The notes beneath the pieces are model-generated. The model searched no databases. It was not told the origin of the DNA and saw only the letters and a program-made list of their open reading frames with translations. A stretch of 64,000 bases of DNA from Patiria miniata (taxonomy: Eukaryota; Echinodermata; Asteroidea; Valvatida; Asterinidae): positions 8,528,777-8,592,776 of the forward strand of contig NW_024037076.1 in the NCBI RefSeq assembly GCF_015706575.1, read 5' to 3'. Positions 20,726 through 32,200 of the stretch are shown in pieces. Each line of letters opens with the position of its first letter. The stretch's first letter is position 1. The position numbers and the translations under genes are program-made.

Positions 20726-21691
20726 ATGAGTGCTCGGTCTATTCTACGTACAGTCATCGGGAGCATTGACATCCTGGGTAACTCTGTCGTCTGCATTGTC
20801 ATCGCTAAAGTTCCGGCCATGAGAACGCTGACCAACGCCTTCATCTTCAACCAGGCTCTGATCGATCTACTCGGCTCGTTGTTCATGGTGCTTCACAATA
20901 ACATCAGAGCACCGAAGGTACTGCATCCCAATGCCGTGATCGCGACCATCCAGTGCTACATTTGGCAGTCAAATGTCATCCTCTGGGTTCTTTACGTCGC
21001 ATCGACTTTGAATCTGGTCGCTCTTACATCTGAGCGCTACTTGGCCATTGTGTACCCGTTCAAGTACGTGACATACTTCGGTAGGAAACAGGCCACGGGT
21101 ATGCTTGTTGCAGTTTGGGTGTTGGCAATCGGCTACAAAGGCACCAATGCGTTCTATTATCGAATGGAGGATCGCGCTTGCGTGTTTGCCAGTCTGTCTA
21201 CCGCGGCGAACGTGGCATGGGGAACTATTGCATTTCTCGTCGAGTACTTGATCCCGTTGATTTTTATGACTTTCTGCTACGTCCACATCATCCTTCAGCT
21301 GAAGAAAGCTTCGACAACTGTCCACGCCGAGCCATCAACCAGCCAAGAAAGCGACAATAGTATGAGTGGTTCCCTGCTTCGCGCCCGACGTAACACGCTG
21401 AAGACCCTCTTCATTGTCTTTGTGACGTACACCATCTGCTGGTCGCCCAATCAGATCGCCTTCTTAGTGTACAATTTGGGGTTTCAGCTGAATTTCAGCG
21501 GTGCTTTCTATTTCACCTCGCTGGCTTTGGTGCAGCTGAACTGTTGTATTAATCCCTTCATCTACACCTTCAAGTACAAACAGTTACAGACTGGTGTACG
21601 ACTTTTGCTGGAACCGTGTTGCCCGAAACTGGCTCCTAAACGCCAGCAGGAATCGGTGGCAATCATTGCAGTAAGCCACCCCCAAAATTAA
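20726..21691 (+). CDS. Receptor A4: class A GPCR, chimeric 3' third
   Basis: The 321-residue class A receptor matches A1 nearly base for base from the 5' flank to CWSPNQIAF in TM6 (about 21,460). It then diverges sharply: VYNLGFQLNFSG replaces FNVGFFSLDYNS, and TM7 reads NPFIY, with the C-terminus and 3' flank also distinct. This is the footprint of gene conversion or unequal crossover inside the coding region. ERY and CWSP are intact, but Gly15 of TM1 (GSIGILGN) has become Asp (GSIDILGN), an acidic residue in a membrane helix that could impair folding. The frame is open, so I call it a gene, possibly with altered function. The divergent extracellular loop 3 and TM7 could change ligand choice. 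Confidence 0.88.
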   Translation: MSARSILRTVIGSIDILGNSVVCIVIAKVPAMRTLTNAFIFNQALIDLLGSLFMVLHNNIRAPKVLHPNAVIATIQCYIWQSNVILWVLYVASTLNLVALTSERYLAIVYPFKYVTYFGRKQATGMLVAVWVLAIGYKGTNAFYYRMEDRACVFASLSTAANVAWGTIAFLVEYLIPLIFMTFCYVHIILQLKKASTTVHAEPSTSQESDNSMSGSLLRARRNTLKTLFIVFVTYTICWSPNQIAFLVYNLGFQLNFSGAFYFTSLALVQLNCCINPFIYTFKYKQLQTGVRLLLEPCCPKLAPKRQQESVAIIAVSHPQN

Positions 21692-22756
21692 GAACAGTTA
21701 AGCAGAGTCACAACGCCATATCATGTCCGTCACCACTTGAATAACGTCCATGAATTGGGAGCAAATAACGTGGCGATGATTGGGCTGCTTTCGAAGAAAA
21801 TTGATCCTCGCTAGCCATAGCAGTCTTACGTCGTAGGACGTCCTGACAAACCCATTCCAAATCTTTACTACAGCATCCCCCCACCCAAAAAAATGTCCGT
21901 CTGATTCCTTTTAAACTAACTACAAAACCATGAGGTCCATTTTGAAATTTGTTAGTTCTGCAGATACATGTATACTCCTAAAGCCTTGGCCTCAACCCCT
22001 ATAAGTTTATTTAATTTCAGTCAAGCATTACTGAACAATTGAGTACAACAACAATTTTGGACACTGTGACATTGGCAGCGGTGGTTGACACCGGAACAAA
22101 CACGGGTATCACGTGGTGGCTAATCGAACGCTCTCGTGTGAACCCACCCACACGTAATTGACAGATTCGCAATCAGAGAGGGCGGGAGTTTGGGTGGACA
22201 CCCGGACACAATTTGGCATAAACAAACACGTTGGTATAAAGTATACTGTGATGGCAATTTTCAGCAAAATGCCCTCTTCTGCACTGTGTGCTTATCTCTT
22301 TAAGTATGAGTGGTTTAAAAGTGTTGACATGAACTTTTTCCTGGGGAAAAAACAATAAGCCAAAGATAATTAAATGTTTGAGTTGAAGTCACATGGCACA
22401 TTGACTTTTATACTTCGTGTCCATTTTCGGCACTGCATTAGTACTTCAAGCTATAGGCCTATTTCAATTTTTTTTTAAAAGGGTTATCTTAGACATTGTA
22501 GCGTTTTGTATGCAATATTTCACAGTTTATTCAATTTCTTTAATAATCAATTCTTAGCACCAGTGAAACAAGGGATTTGTTTAAGGAAATATTAATTAAA
22601 ATGTCGTTCTGCAAACGCGATGACTATAGGGGTGCAACCCTGCATTAAATTTACCATAGACACTAGTGATAAATGCCAATACTTCAAAATTCTTTTAACA
22701 ATTCTCAAAACTCTCTTAGGTATTGAAGCTGCACAGGAAAATGACGATCAACGAGT

Positions 22757-23000
22757 ACTCTTTCATTTTCTTTTCATTTTTTGGTGGGTTGACCATTGAC
22801 TTTTCGAGAAATTCTAACCCAAAGAAGACGACCCCTATTTTCCCCAAATAAAGTAGGAAAAGTAGTCATCTTGAAAACAAAAACGATCCCTTCACAACAT
22901 GGCAAAATAGCGCCACTTTCGGGCTCAATTGCATCAAAAATGCTCGGAATTGGAAGCCCCATATCCGGGCCAAAGCTTTATTGCCATATCTCTTCAATTT
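22757..23000 (-). repeat. Old copy of dispersed repeat (inverted)
   Basis: TTTCATTTTCTTTTCA and GAGAAATTCTAACC are reverse complements of parts of the 27,255-27,680 and 58,637-59,080 repeat. It is strongly diverged and its limits are uncertain. Confidence 0.35.
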
Positions 23001-23258
23001 CCTAAGTTTATGGCTCTCAGAACTCTCTAATATAGAATATGTCGAGGGTATAATTTTTATTCATGAGCTCGGCGGAGGGATTTAGGCTATTTACCGTTGT
23101 GCACCCACAGGGCACCCACTAAGTCTGTACGCCACATTCAACCCCCCCCCCAAAAAAAACCCGGATGTAACAGAGCTCACTAGTATGAGCTCCGTGCGCT
23201 ACCAAAAGAGGGCGCCCTTTTACCCAACAACGACGTCCCATGGGCGGGACCATTGATC

Positions 23259-23314
23259 TCCATATACACAGTGTATATGGAGACATATGGAGACATATAC
23301 ACAGTGTATATGGA
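23259..23314. repeat. Two copies of a 21-bp near-palindrome
   Basis: CCATATACACAGTGTATATG occurs at 23,259 and 23,293, separated by GAGACATATGGAGACATA-like sequence. Each copy is self-complementary except at its centre. Confidence 0.6.
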
Positions 23315-24545
23315 GACATTTAGCTGGCGGGACATTTAGCTGATTGACGCGCACCGTTCCTTGTGTGTGACGCACGTACACCAGGGGACTTGTTCTATTT
23401 ACGCGCAGTGGCCGCGCTTCGCAACAAATGAATTGCAGTCGGGCAAGATGGCGTCGGTCGGTCACCCCCAACTGTACTTCCTTTGCCGGTGAGGGGTACT
23501 TGTGAACGGAGCGGATAGGCAGTTCACGTTCATTCTCATGTAAATAGCTCCATACTAAACACTGACTAACCAAGCCACAGATTCTCGTGTTAGAATCTAC
23601 CCAATTAGTTACCCAATTTTCTGCGTGATCGATTATATGGAAGTTGAGGTCAAAATGTCATGAACGTGCAATGTTTTGAATAGGCCTACACTGTTGATTG
23701 TAATGTTTTCCTTTCTTTCACAGAAGAGAATTACTTCCGATGCAGTCGGGACACAAAATATAATGCAATTAAAAAAGTCATTGCCACTGTTGTAGATCGT
23801 ATAACTAGTACCCGGATGTACTTTATTTATATAAAATCTCGCAGGTTTTGTGATCAAATTTTACGCTCTACTTGCCAAACGACAAATGAAAACCGATCGG
23901 CTTGTATTAGGCTAGTTCGTTTCCTTGAGGTTTGCTCAGAGCAAATGTAAGTTGACATTTTAAGTGACTATTTCCAGTAGAAAAAGTTGTCGACGATTTG
24001 ATAATTGCATTTTATATACGACATGAGTCCCGACAATTTTATTTCAGAATTTTATGTATATACGGTAACGAGCAGCTTCCAGTCTGAAAACTGCTTTTTC
24101 AAAAATCTTGTTGATGCTAAAACTACCATATTTGTTTTAAATGATATCACGGCGACAGGGTAAAATTAGATAAATATAATCTTCCTGGAAGGATATGCCA
24201 ATGCAGATTCAATATCCTTTACTGAATTAATTAATACCATTACGATTCAAGTTTTGGCTGAGCACTTCGTTTTTGTTCAGACAAATGGACCGGGAAATGT
24301 TGAAAGTCCGATTTGTAGTTTATCCCAAATCTTTGCTTTTGTACTTTTGAACATAGGCCCTCAGAGAACATCTTGTCTGGTATGCAAGAGATGACATTCT
24401 TTTTAAAAACTTGCCTTGTAAAGTAAAATAACAACGTTAAGTTATTTAGTCTATTGTCGGATTTTGTAAAAACATACTAGAAACACTTTCCAGACACACT
24501 TCAAAAATGCTGAAAGGGCATTCTATTACTATGTTTCATTTTACC

Positions 24546-25142
24546 AATTGAAAGTACTTATTTGATAATAAAGGTTTTCCCGGCCAATTTCCTACAATGT
24601 TTATTCACTTCTGAAAATCGGTCATTCAGTTTCGTCTGATTTTGAGAATCGCTCTGAATACGCGTTTCATTTTCGCTACCAGAGCGTTCGATTCCATTTC
24701 AGTTCAATCAATTAAGTGATTGAGCAGCAATTGTTGTTTATGTCCATTCAGATTCGTTTACAAGACTCTTTTGTTTTTGCTTTTAGAGGGCGATTTCAAA
24801 CATTCACCATTCCATTTCACTTTTAGTTTAATGCATTCGGCACCAGATACAATCAGGGGTTTCTTTTTCATTAACCGTCAATCAAATCAGCTGTACCTGA
24901 AATCAATTTAGAAAAGGTATGCTTGCGTAAATGAATGCAAATTTAACGTAATTGGCCGTCTGTTTCTCAAAACCGAATGCACGGACGATGAAATCGAATG
25001 AACTTTCGTTGAATTGAAATGGGATAAAAGACGTGCATTCAAATTCAGACGAAACTGAATGACCGATTTTCAGAATTGAATGAATATTTTAGGAAATTGG
25101 CCTGGAAAACCGATACTAGATATAAAAGTATTATTTCAATTG
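24546..25142. mobile_element. MITE with long terminal inverted repeats
   Basis: The left arm contains GGTTTTCCCGGCCAATTTCC and ATCGGTCATTCAGTTTCGTC; the right arm has their complements at 25,050-25,111. Looser pairing extends to CAATTGAA at both edges. No coding capacity. It ends about 22 bp from the lectin stop codon, in that gene's 3' flank. Confidence 0.7.
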
Positions 25143-25164
25143 AAGCAAGGTCAATTGTTATTAT

Positions 25165-26101
25165 TTAGCAACTGCCTATTGGTTTCTTCTCACAGATGAA
25201 GCAAAGTTGGACACCGTCGAGGATATTGTCGTTCCACTGTCGATTGGCGCTGTTGACCTCCACCACGTCCTCGTTGTAACCTATGTGATGGTTTGGTTCG
25301 CCAGGCAGCCAGTTGAAATACTGGAGTACGCTGCCATCCTGCACCCATTCATAGACTCCCTCCCTCACAAAATCGTTGGCTCTGTATGCAATACAAGACG
25401 AATATCATTATAGCAAATGTATTTACAAAATACAAGACGAAGTTACAGAGTGGATAATTAGCGTGATACTACAGTAGTAGCCTATATACATTGGGGCCAA
25501 AAATAGTATTGTTATATGGAATGCTATTGTTCCCAAAATGTATTCTCAAAATTGCCTTAGAATGCAGAAGAAAGTAACCTTAGATTTCAGAGTATTTTCC
25601 GGGGGCTTGCTCCGGGATCCCCCTTGGAAATCTTGGCACGCCCTCACCCCCTCCCCTGCTTTTATCAATCCTTCATTTCTTGAAAGCTAGACCCGCCCTG
25701 ACAATGCACATGTACATGCGCACACACACGGGTTTGAGCTGGAACAACTGCTTATGCCATGCGTATGGGCAAAGTTATGGTATGCGTTCGATGATTTTCT
25801 GATTATTTGTAAATAGTTGCATTTTAACATACCCAATCCAGTACCAATCCGTGCAGAAGTGGCGCCTGTTCTCATGGAAGAAGCTGTTGACCCACACACT
25901 GTCCGCCTCGTTTCGGAGGGTGGTCAGCCAGCCTCCCTCAGATGTGCAGATGTGGTCGGCGGTGAGCCAATTGTGCCTGTTCTGACCGAACAACTTGTAG
26001 CAGTTGCCCCCCTCACGCTGTGTGTAACCGAAGACACACTCTGCCTCCACTGCAGCGTTGGCAGCCGCCAGAACCACGCATGCAAGGAGAAGTCGGTTCA
26101 T
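25165..26101 (-). CDS. C-type lectin 1, secreted, two exons
   Basis: Exon 1 is 26,101-25,833 (donor GTATGT) and exon 2 is 25,381-25,165 (acceptor TTGCATACAG); joined they give 161 residues. Residues 1-20 are a signal peptide (hydrophobic core LLLACVVLAAANA). The rest is one C-type lectin domain: N-terminal C22/C34, C52, GGWLTTLRNEAD, the core YWIG, EPN at 118-120 and WND at 139-141, ending CFICEKK. EPN plus WND predicts calcium-dependent mannose-type binding. The usual EDC and WNDxxC cysteines are absent (EDVVEV, WNDNIL); C83 and C150 could form a substitute bridge. Likely a secreted recognition protein. It lies head-to-head with lectin 2, 3.2 kb away. Its TATA position is degraded. Confidence 0.88.
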
Positions 26102-26158
26102 GATTGGCTTCAGTGTAGCTCGTTGTTGACGAGTGAAGACACATCTGACTGTGGGCCC

Positions 26159-26165
26159 TTACATC
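26159..26165 (-). promoter_or_regulatory. Degraded TATA position of lectin 1
   Basis: The lectin 2 promoter reads CCCTATATAAGG; the aligned minus-strand sequence here is CTGATGTAAGGG, so TATATAA has become GATGTAA. The rest of the leader (CTTCACTCGTCAAC...) is conserved between the two genes. Confidence 0.45.
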
Positions 26166-26169
26166 AGGT

Positions 26170-27250
26170 TTCCTCCGAAGATGAGTGACAAGTGAAAGAC
26201 AGGAGACCTTTTTTGGCCTAACGAGGGGGAGGACTTCATATCTTATGCAACAATAGCAACCCTGTCGAAAACACGTGCGATGTACCACGGTTCGTAGGAT
26301 CGCTGTCGCTTTGACGACAAAATCGAAATAATGTTTTGTTTCATTATCAGATGGAAATGATAATGGTTCTCAATCCAGTTTGAATAAAAAAAAAAACCAG
26401 TTTGGTTAGTAATGAATCGAAGATTAAAAGTTCTTTGGAATGCTAAAGAGTTGTTGAAAATTACTACCATTCAATGGCAACGCTTTTCAAGGGTCGAAAA
26501 AGCTAAGATAAGAACAATATTTTAGATAAGTTGGAAATAGGAGACGCCAATGTAAGGACGTGGTTGGAGAGAAAGACGTAGGCTAAAACCATTTTGAATC
26601 AATCCACCAAACCCTTCCTAATCCTTATTGTACCTATCTCACCGACTCATTAGCTGACAGTCATCAGACTTGCAAAAGCCTACGACCTTGGCCCGTTAAT
26701 TGGACTCAAATTAGTGTACCTAGATTTCTTAGATCCAATTGATCTAAGGCTAGCTTCATAGGATTGCCTGGTCTTTGTTTATTTCCTAATATGGGGTGGG
26801 GGTGGGGGGCTCGTGTGAGCCTTATTTTCTGGACAGGGTCACTCAATGTTTGCCGCCCCCCAAATAACCGCATGCAAGATACTGCGTTGTAAACTTTCAA
26901 GGTACAATTTTTAAAAAAATGTCATTTTTCCTAACAAAAAAAAATTAAATCCCCATCTCGTCCTTTGAGATAAAGCCGATGGAACTTACAATCCCCACAC
27001 TGGTTTGTGGGGAGTTAATTCAAGATGCCAGAGGGACCGAGTGTTAGATTCATTGACCGCGGCACATGTCGCGTTCAGTCACGTCACACGACTCCAGAGC
27101 TAGGACCCATACTGTAGTTTGCAGTACACGTTTGAATGGGGTCCCAATGGCTGCGAAATGAACTTCTTCACATACGGTTCCACGTTCGTATAGCAGTTTC
27201 CTGTGCAATGTTCTATAGGGTCCCAATCCATGATACCACTGTGCATCAGT
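26170..27250. other. No gene seen between lectin 1 and repeats
   Basis: A G-rich run (GGGGTGGGGGTGGGGGG) lies near 26,793. Nothing else is supported. Confidence 0.4.
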
Positions 27251-27254
27251 TTCG

Positions 27255-27680
27255 GGTTGCAGGCCAGTAAGTCGGTCCGAAATTGCCTACGCCGGCCAAA
27301 TCTCGATTTGCATGCTCTCAAGTTCTTTACTATTTGAGCATATTGGTGGCCATGAACTTGAGAGTTTTTAGAAAAAAAAAAGAAGGGCCGGGCACAGGAC
27401 TGTGAGCTTGAGTTTTAGTAACATTTGGATGAAATTGGTGCCCTAAAAGTGCTCTATTTTCCGTAGGATTTAGGCACTGTTTTTCAAAATGGCGATATGC
27501 ATCAGGAATATTTTAAGGGTTGACCATTTTCGGATGGAAATTTCTCCTAGAAGTCATCACATTAACCCCCAAAAAATTGAAAAGAAAATGAAAGATGATG
27601 TAATAGCTTTAATTTGATGTGCGTCTCGAACACCCCTGAGAGTTGTGATTTTTTTCCCGAATTTCTGAAGTGGGGGCATT
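27255..27680 (+). repeat. Dispersed repeat, copy 1
   Basis: It is collinear with 58,637-59,080: GGTCCGAAATTGC, CTACGCCGGC, ATTTGCATGC, GGATGAAATTGG, CGGATGGAAATTTCTCC and GTCTCGAACACC occur in the same order. No coding frame is conserved. It is probably a non-autonomous element; termini not defined. Confidence 0.6.
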
Positions 27681-27974
27681 TATCATTGGAGTCCATGGCA
27701 GTTTATTTACTGGTTTGCAACTCTAGGGTTGTTTTAGTGGTCAGGTGACTGGTTACAGCCGTCACGTGAAATAACCGACTAGTCTTGTTGACGGGATGAT
27801 TGATTATCAATGCTCTGCAGAGAGGGCGGCTAGACGCCCTGGGATATCATTGAACACATTTCGTGGTTCTTGTCAGAAGGGGCTGGTGTTTGGCTATGAT
27901 TGTCATGCTCAATAGTTCAACCCAGGCGTGACTTCTGAATGAGAAACTTATTGTGAGAGACATATATAGTTTTA

Positions 27975-28225
27975 ACGTGGTCCTCATAAGTCCGACGCCT
28001 CATAGGTCCGACGCCTCAAAGCTCCGACGCCTCGTAAGTCCGTCAAATTAAACGCCTCATTTTACCGTTGTCGGACTCATGAGGCGTCGGACTTATGAGG
28101 CGTCGGACCTATGAGGCGGAATAAATAAATGTTATGCCTCATAAGTCCGACGCCTCATAAGTCCGAAATTTCGGACTTATGAGGCGTCGGACCAATGAGG
28201 CGTCGGACTTATGATACGGCCCCGT
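27975..28225. repeat. 16-bp motif cluster in alternating orientation
   Basis: CATAAGTCCGACGCCT and close variants occur about three times forward, then reverse (28,075-28,120), forward again (28,138-28,165) and reverse again to 28,215. The outer edges pair as an inverted repeat (CCTCATAAGTCCGACGCC against GGCGTCGGACTTATGAT). This is a foldback MITE with subterminal repeats, not a CRISPR: spacers are absent and units face both ways. Confidence 0.65.
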
Positions 28226-28311
28226 TTTAACAAACCAATGTCGCAGTAATAAAAAAAAGTAGCAAAACAGACTTTATTATAAAGGGCAATCACAGCGGTG
28301 GGTTTTGATTT

Positions 28312-28515
28312 ACTATCGTATAAACAACTTACTGCTTGGACTGTCCACAAAGTCCATGTTAGCATCTTCGTAAGTGTCAAGGCATCTACTGATCCACTCG
28401 GGGTCAGGGCTTAAGTTGCTGCCTTGGTTTTCTCCCGTTTCAGGGTGTTTGGTCTTCGGTTTATTTGGATAGGAATGGAAGTGCGGTGGGTCAGGATTCC
28501 CGATGCTTAGAAGAA
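28312..28515 (-). repeat. Exon-like dispersed block, copy b
   Basis: On the minus strand an open frame contains PETGENQGSNLSPDPEW and DANMDFVDSPS. It is preceded by a pyrimidine-rich ATTCTTCTAAG and followed after ...CCAAGCA by GTAAGTTG, a strong donor. Related blocks are at 3,722, 34,840, 35,480, 55,855 and 61,380. This copy is the most exon-like. I do not recognise the protein. Confidence 0.45.
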
Positions 28516-29214
28516 TGATACGCATAATTACACAATGTTGTGGAGGATTATATAAGAAAATATGAACAAAGTACAATACCATTTCTAAAATGAAATTTGT
28601 TTTTTAATGAGCTCTTTCTGGTGGGGAGGCTTTCGCGCTAAAGTGGACATTGTAGCTTCAACCATGAAGCTACCCTCTAAAAGTCATATTTACGATTGGG
28701 AAGTCGACGCGAATTTTACGTCAAAACAGGCTCAAAGCAAGCTTTCTTATCATGACTGATATACACGGAAACTCTGACGAAGTTAAAATGCTTCAACTTT
28801 TCGCACGATAGTGCTAGTACTTGACGTGTCGTCACGAAGTCCCGCTAATGTGTCCGCGTCTAACATATGAACTGCTCTCTACTTGAGTTATATTTTCCCC
28901 TGCTTTGGAAACCACTGTGATGACTTTTATCCGTCAGCACAACTCTCCACAACAAAGCAATCTAAAATTGAATACCAGCCAAAGCTTCCGTGTTCATTCT
29001 GACTGGTTTGATGTGTCCTATCATTTACATCTGATAAGAAAATGAAAGCTAATGTCGATATATTTGCTCAGTGACAGCAACCGTGGTTCGCGGCATGTGT
29101 TTTTGACAGGGTTACTATTGTTGAATAAGATAAGAAATCCTGTCCCTCCTGAATCTTTTTGCCCTTTCTCTCTCAATATGTTTTACCTGTCACTCATCTT
29201 CCAGGGAAAAACCC
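28516..29214. other. Intergenic, upstream of lectin 2
   Basis: Nothing is recognised beyond the lectin 2 promoter at its right end. Confidence 0.4.
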
Positions 29215-29221
29215 TATATAA
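29215..29221 (+). promoter_or_regulatory. TATA box of lectin 2
   Basis: TATATAA within CCCTATATAAGGACC lies 55-61 bp before the ATG, giving an expected leader of about 30 nt. Confidence 0.6.
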
Positions 29222-29275
29222 GGACCCCCAATCAGATGTTCCTTCACTCGTCAACGAGCTACATCGAAGCCAACC

Positions 29276-32200
29276 ATGAACCGACTTCTTCTTGTCTGCG
29301 TGTTTCTTGTGGCTGCCACCGCTGCAGTGAGCGCCGGGTGTTCCCCGGGTTACAAACAGCGTCAGGGGGGCAACTGCTACAAGTTGTACGGTCCGAATTG
29401 GGAGTGGTGGCAATATGCCGACCATATCTGCTCAGCAGATGGAGCCTGGCTGGTGACCATTAGAAGCGAGGCGGACAGTGTGTGGGTTAACAACTTCTTC
29501 GCAGACAACAGGCGCCACATGTGTCCAGATTGGTACTGGATTGGGTAAGTTACGTTGCCGAGTTACATATCGCGCTGCCGTTTGGTTAAACCAAGTTGTA
29601 ATGCAATTTCAATACGACTTTGCCAGCCTAGTCCCCTCTTTGCGCCTATCACAATTACTGACTGTCACTTGTGACCACAGAGTATAATGACTCGAGTCAA
29701 TGACTCGAGTCGAGTCCGCCTCGGGTCACAATTCTTGGCGACTTGGCTCGACTCGAGTCAATGACTCGAGTCGAGTCCACATCGGGTCACAATTTTTGGC
29801 GACTCGGCTTGACTCGAGTCAATGACTGGAGTCGAGTCCACTTCGGGTCACAATTTTTGGCAACTCGACTCGACTCGAGTCCAAACGGGTAACTGACTCA
29901 ACTCGAGTCATTGCGAGAAAATGACTCGAGTCACATCCTTAAAATGACTCAGCTCGACTCGAGTCACAAAACGGAATGACTCGTTACAACTGTGTTTGAG
30001 ACTTAGACTGGTTAATGACTGTGGTGGAGAGAGTAGGCATGGGCGTCGCGAGGGGGGGGGGCAAGGGGGGCACTTGCCCCCCCCCCCCCCTGGAAAAGCA
30101 AAAAAAAAAAAAAAAAAAGGGAAGAAAAAGAAAAGAAAAAGAGGCGCGAAGACAAAGTGGTGTAAATTTAATGAGTTGGGGGGGGGGGAAATGTCCCTGC
30201 CCCCCTCTAAAACTGATAAATCGAGAATGTGTTGAGAAATACAAGCATTTTTTGGTCAAAAAAATGTTTGCCCCCCTCTAGAAAAAAATCCTGGCGACGC
30301 CCATGAGAGTAGGGTACTCCTATCATACAGGAATACCCCGTACGTATCACCAAATGAATAGGCTAAGCCTGGCGCAATGTGTAGTAGTGGCGCAGCACGG
30401 GTAATTTTTATTGGGAAGTTAAACATTTCTTGAAAAGGGCACTTGCACATCCGTGGTGAGATGTAGACACTTTTTTTTCTCTCAGGACACTTAGGCCATT
30501 CAAATTTTCAACGCTTTTAAATTTGGATTTTTTTCCAAATTGTTTCGACCAACCCACCCACCCCTATTTTCGATTTAAAAAATATGAATTGTCATGCAGT
30601 ATTAAACATCCAAATGGGCCTACATGTACATGCCGTTGCATACACTCATTTGTAAACACTGGCAATCGTGGACCCCCTTGGTTTTGTACACGAATTTTAA
30701 TCGAGGACTATCGGCCAATCGTTGACATATCGTTTGTGTCCTTACCCTTTTGTCCTTAGTCCACGATTGCCGGTGTGTAAATACTCATGTGCACACAGTA
30801 CATGTACAGCAGGTCATTCTGTTGGGGACGAAGTTAGAAAACAAATGCACGCAACGAACGCTGGTGTGTAGGCAAATCGAAATTTCTAGATTTTTGTTTT
30901 TTCTTGTTTTTTTTTTAATGAAAAGTGAATTTGGATTTTCAATTATATACCTTGACCCACCCACAATTTGCCAAAAAATATCAAAATTTAAAAACACTGA
31001 AAATGTTGAATGGCCCCTTGGCCTCCGTAAAATAAAAAAAAAAGGGGGGGGTTACTATCTGTCGATGGGGGCACTATTCAAAACAAACGATTATGCAACC
31101 CTAAACTAACGGAAAATGGTGCTTTTCAGGGCGATACATGCGTACAATTCAAAGAAAGGTACCCGGAACGGCCGATGGCACGGCACCGCTTCTTAAAAGA
31201 AAAAGCACGTGTTCAGAAAAAAAGGCACTCTTTACCAATTATTTTTTTTTGGGGGGGGGGTTAAGCGCTGGTGAAAAAAAGGGCATTTGAATGGAAAAGG
31301 CCAGTCTGTACATAACATGGGGAATACCCCCCTCCCTCCCCCCCCCCCCCAGCTGACAACGCCTATGTGTATTTAAACCAGATACATGATAAGATTTCCA
31401 GTAAACACTCATGCTGAATAAATTGAATAGTATTTTGTGCGCTCTGGGGCAAACTTCACAACGCCAATTACTATAATTACAACACTATTTTGCTTGTACT
31501 CTCTGTCTCATCCAAGAATGCTGTTGATCGATAATATATTGCTAGCTCTCACCATGATCAAATGCACATTCACTCTGAGCGCAACAGACCTACGAGCACA
31601 CTGTCACTGGACACTCACGAAGGCCCCTTTACATGGCGTAAGCTTGTGTCAGGTATTGGACCACTGATCTCTATTATACTGACTGGATAGCTCTTCGGGC
31701 CGTGGGGCTGAAGTCACTGGACGCCATTTTGTCACTCCCTTTGGCCCGTAAAAATATATTCAAAGTCACGAAAGAGAATTATATATTTGAACAAATAATA
31801 ACCCGAGTAAAATAACACTGTGGGCAAAATGAATGAATAAAAAAGGTTTCGATGATCCAAAATTGCTTCTTAAACTATTGTAATTGTGTGCTTTTTATAT
31901 ACGGATCCCTGTGTTGTGGGGTTTTGAGGGAGTTTCAAAATGGCCGCCGCGTGTGTGCGAGGGCGCCACGGTCTTGTGTACACGCATTGGTCGAAGCGCT
32001 ATCCAGTCGGTATAATAGAGACCAGCGAATTGTACAAAGCCACTGCCCATGACGGATTATCTTAACCGCTTAATATGCTTTCGCCATCGATGAAGGGCGT
32101 CGTCGTGTGCGTACGTTGTCTACAGTCATACAGATTCAATTAATTCATGTAGGCCAATTCCCCTGAACTGAACAGTTCTGAACGAATGAGATCTCACAAT

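Larger units (their letters stand above)
21692..24545. other. Long stretch without recognised gene
   Basis: Apart from an old inverted repeat copy (22,757-23,000) and two small palindromes (23,259-23,314) I find nothing. Open stretches here are short and lack splice or codon support. The first 100 bp still resemble the other A 3' flanks. Confidence 0.45.

Noticed and set aside
27975-28225. CRISPR-like short repeats
   Set aside because: Units run in both orientations without unique spacers in a eukaryotic locus; it is a foldback element.
29700-29990. Regularly spaced repeats as a possible CRISPR or satellite centromere
   Set aside because: Only three 61-bp units, palindromic, inside an intron.
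29996-30281. Lysine/glycine-rich ORFs
   Set aside because: Translations of poly-A and poly-G runs within the hAT-like MITE.
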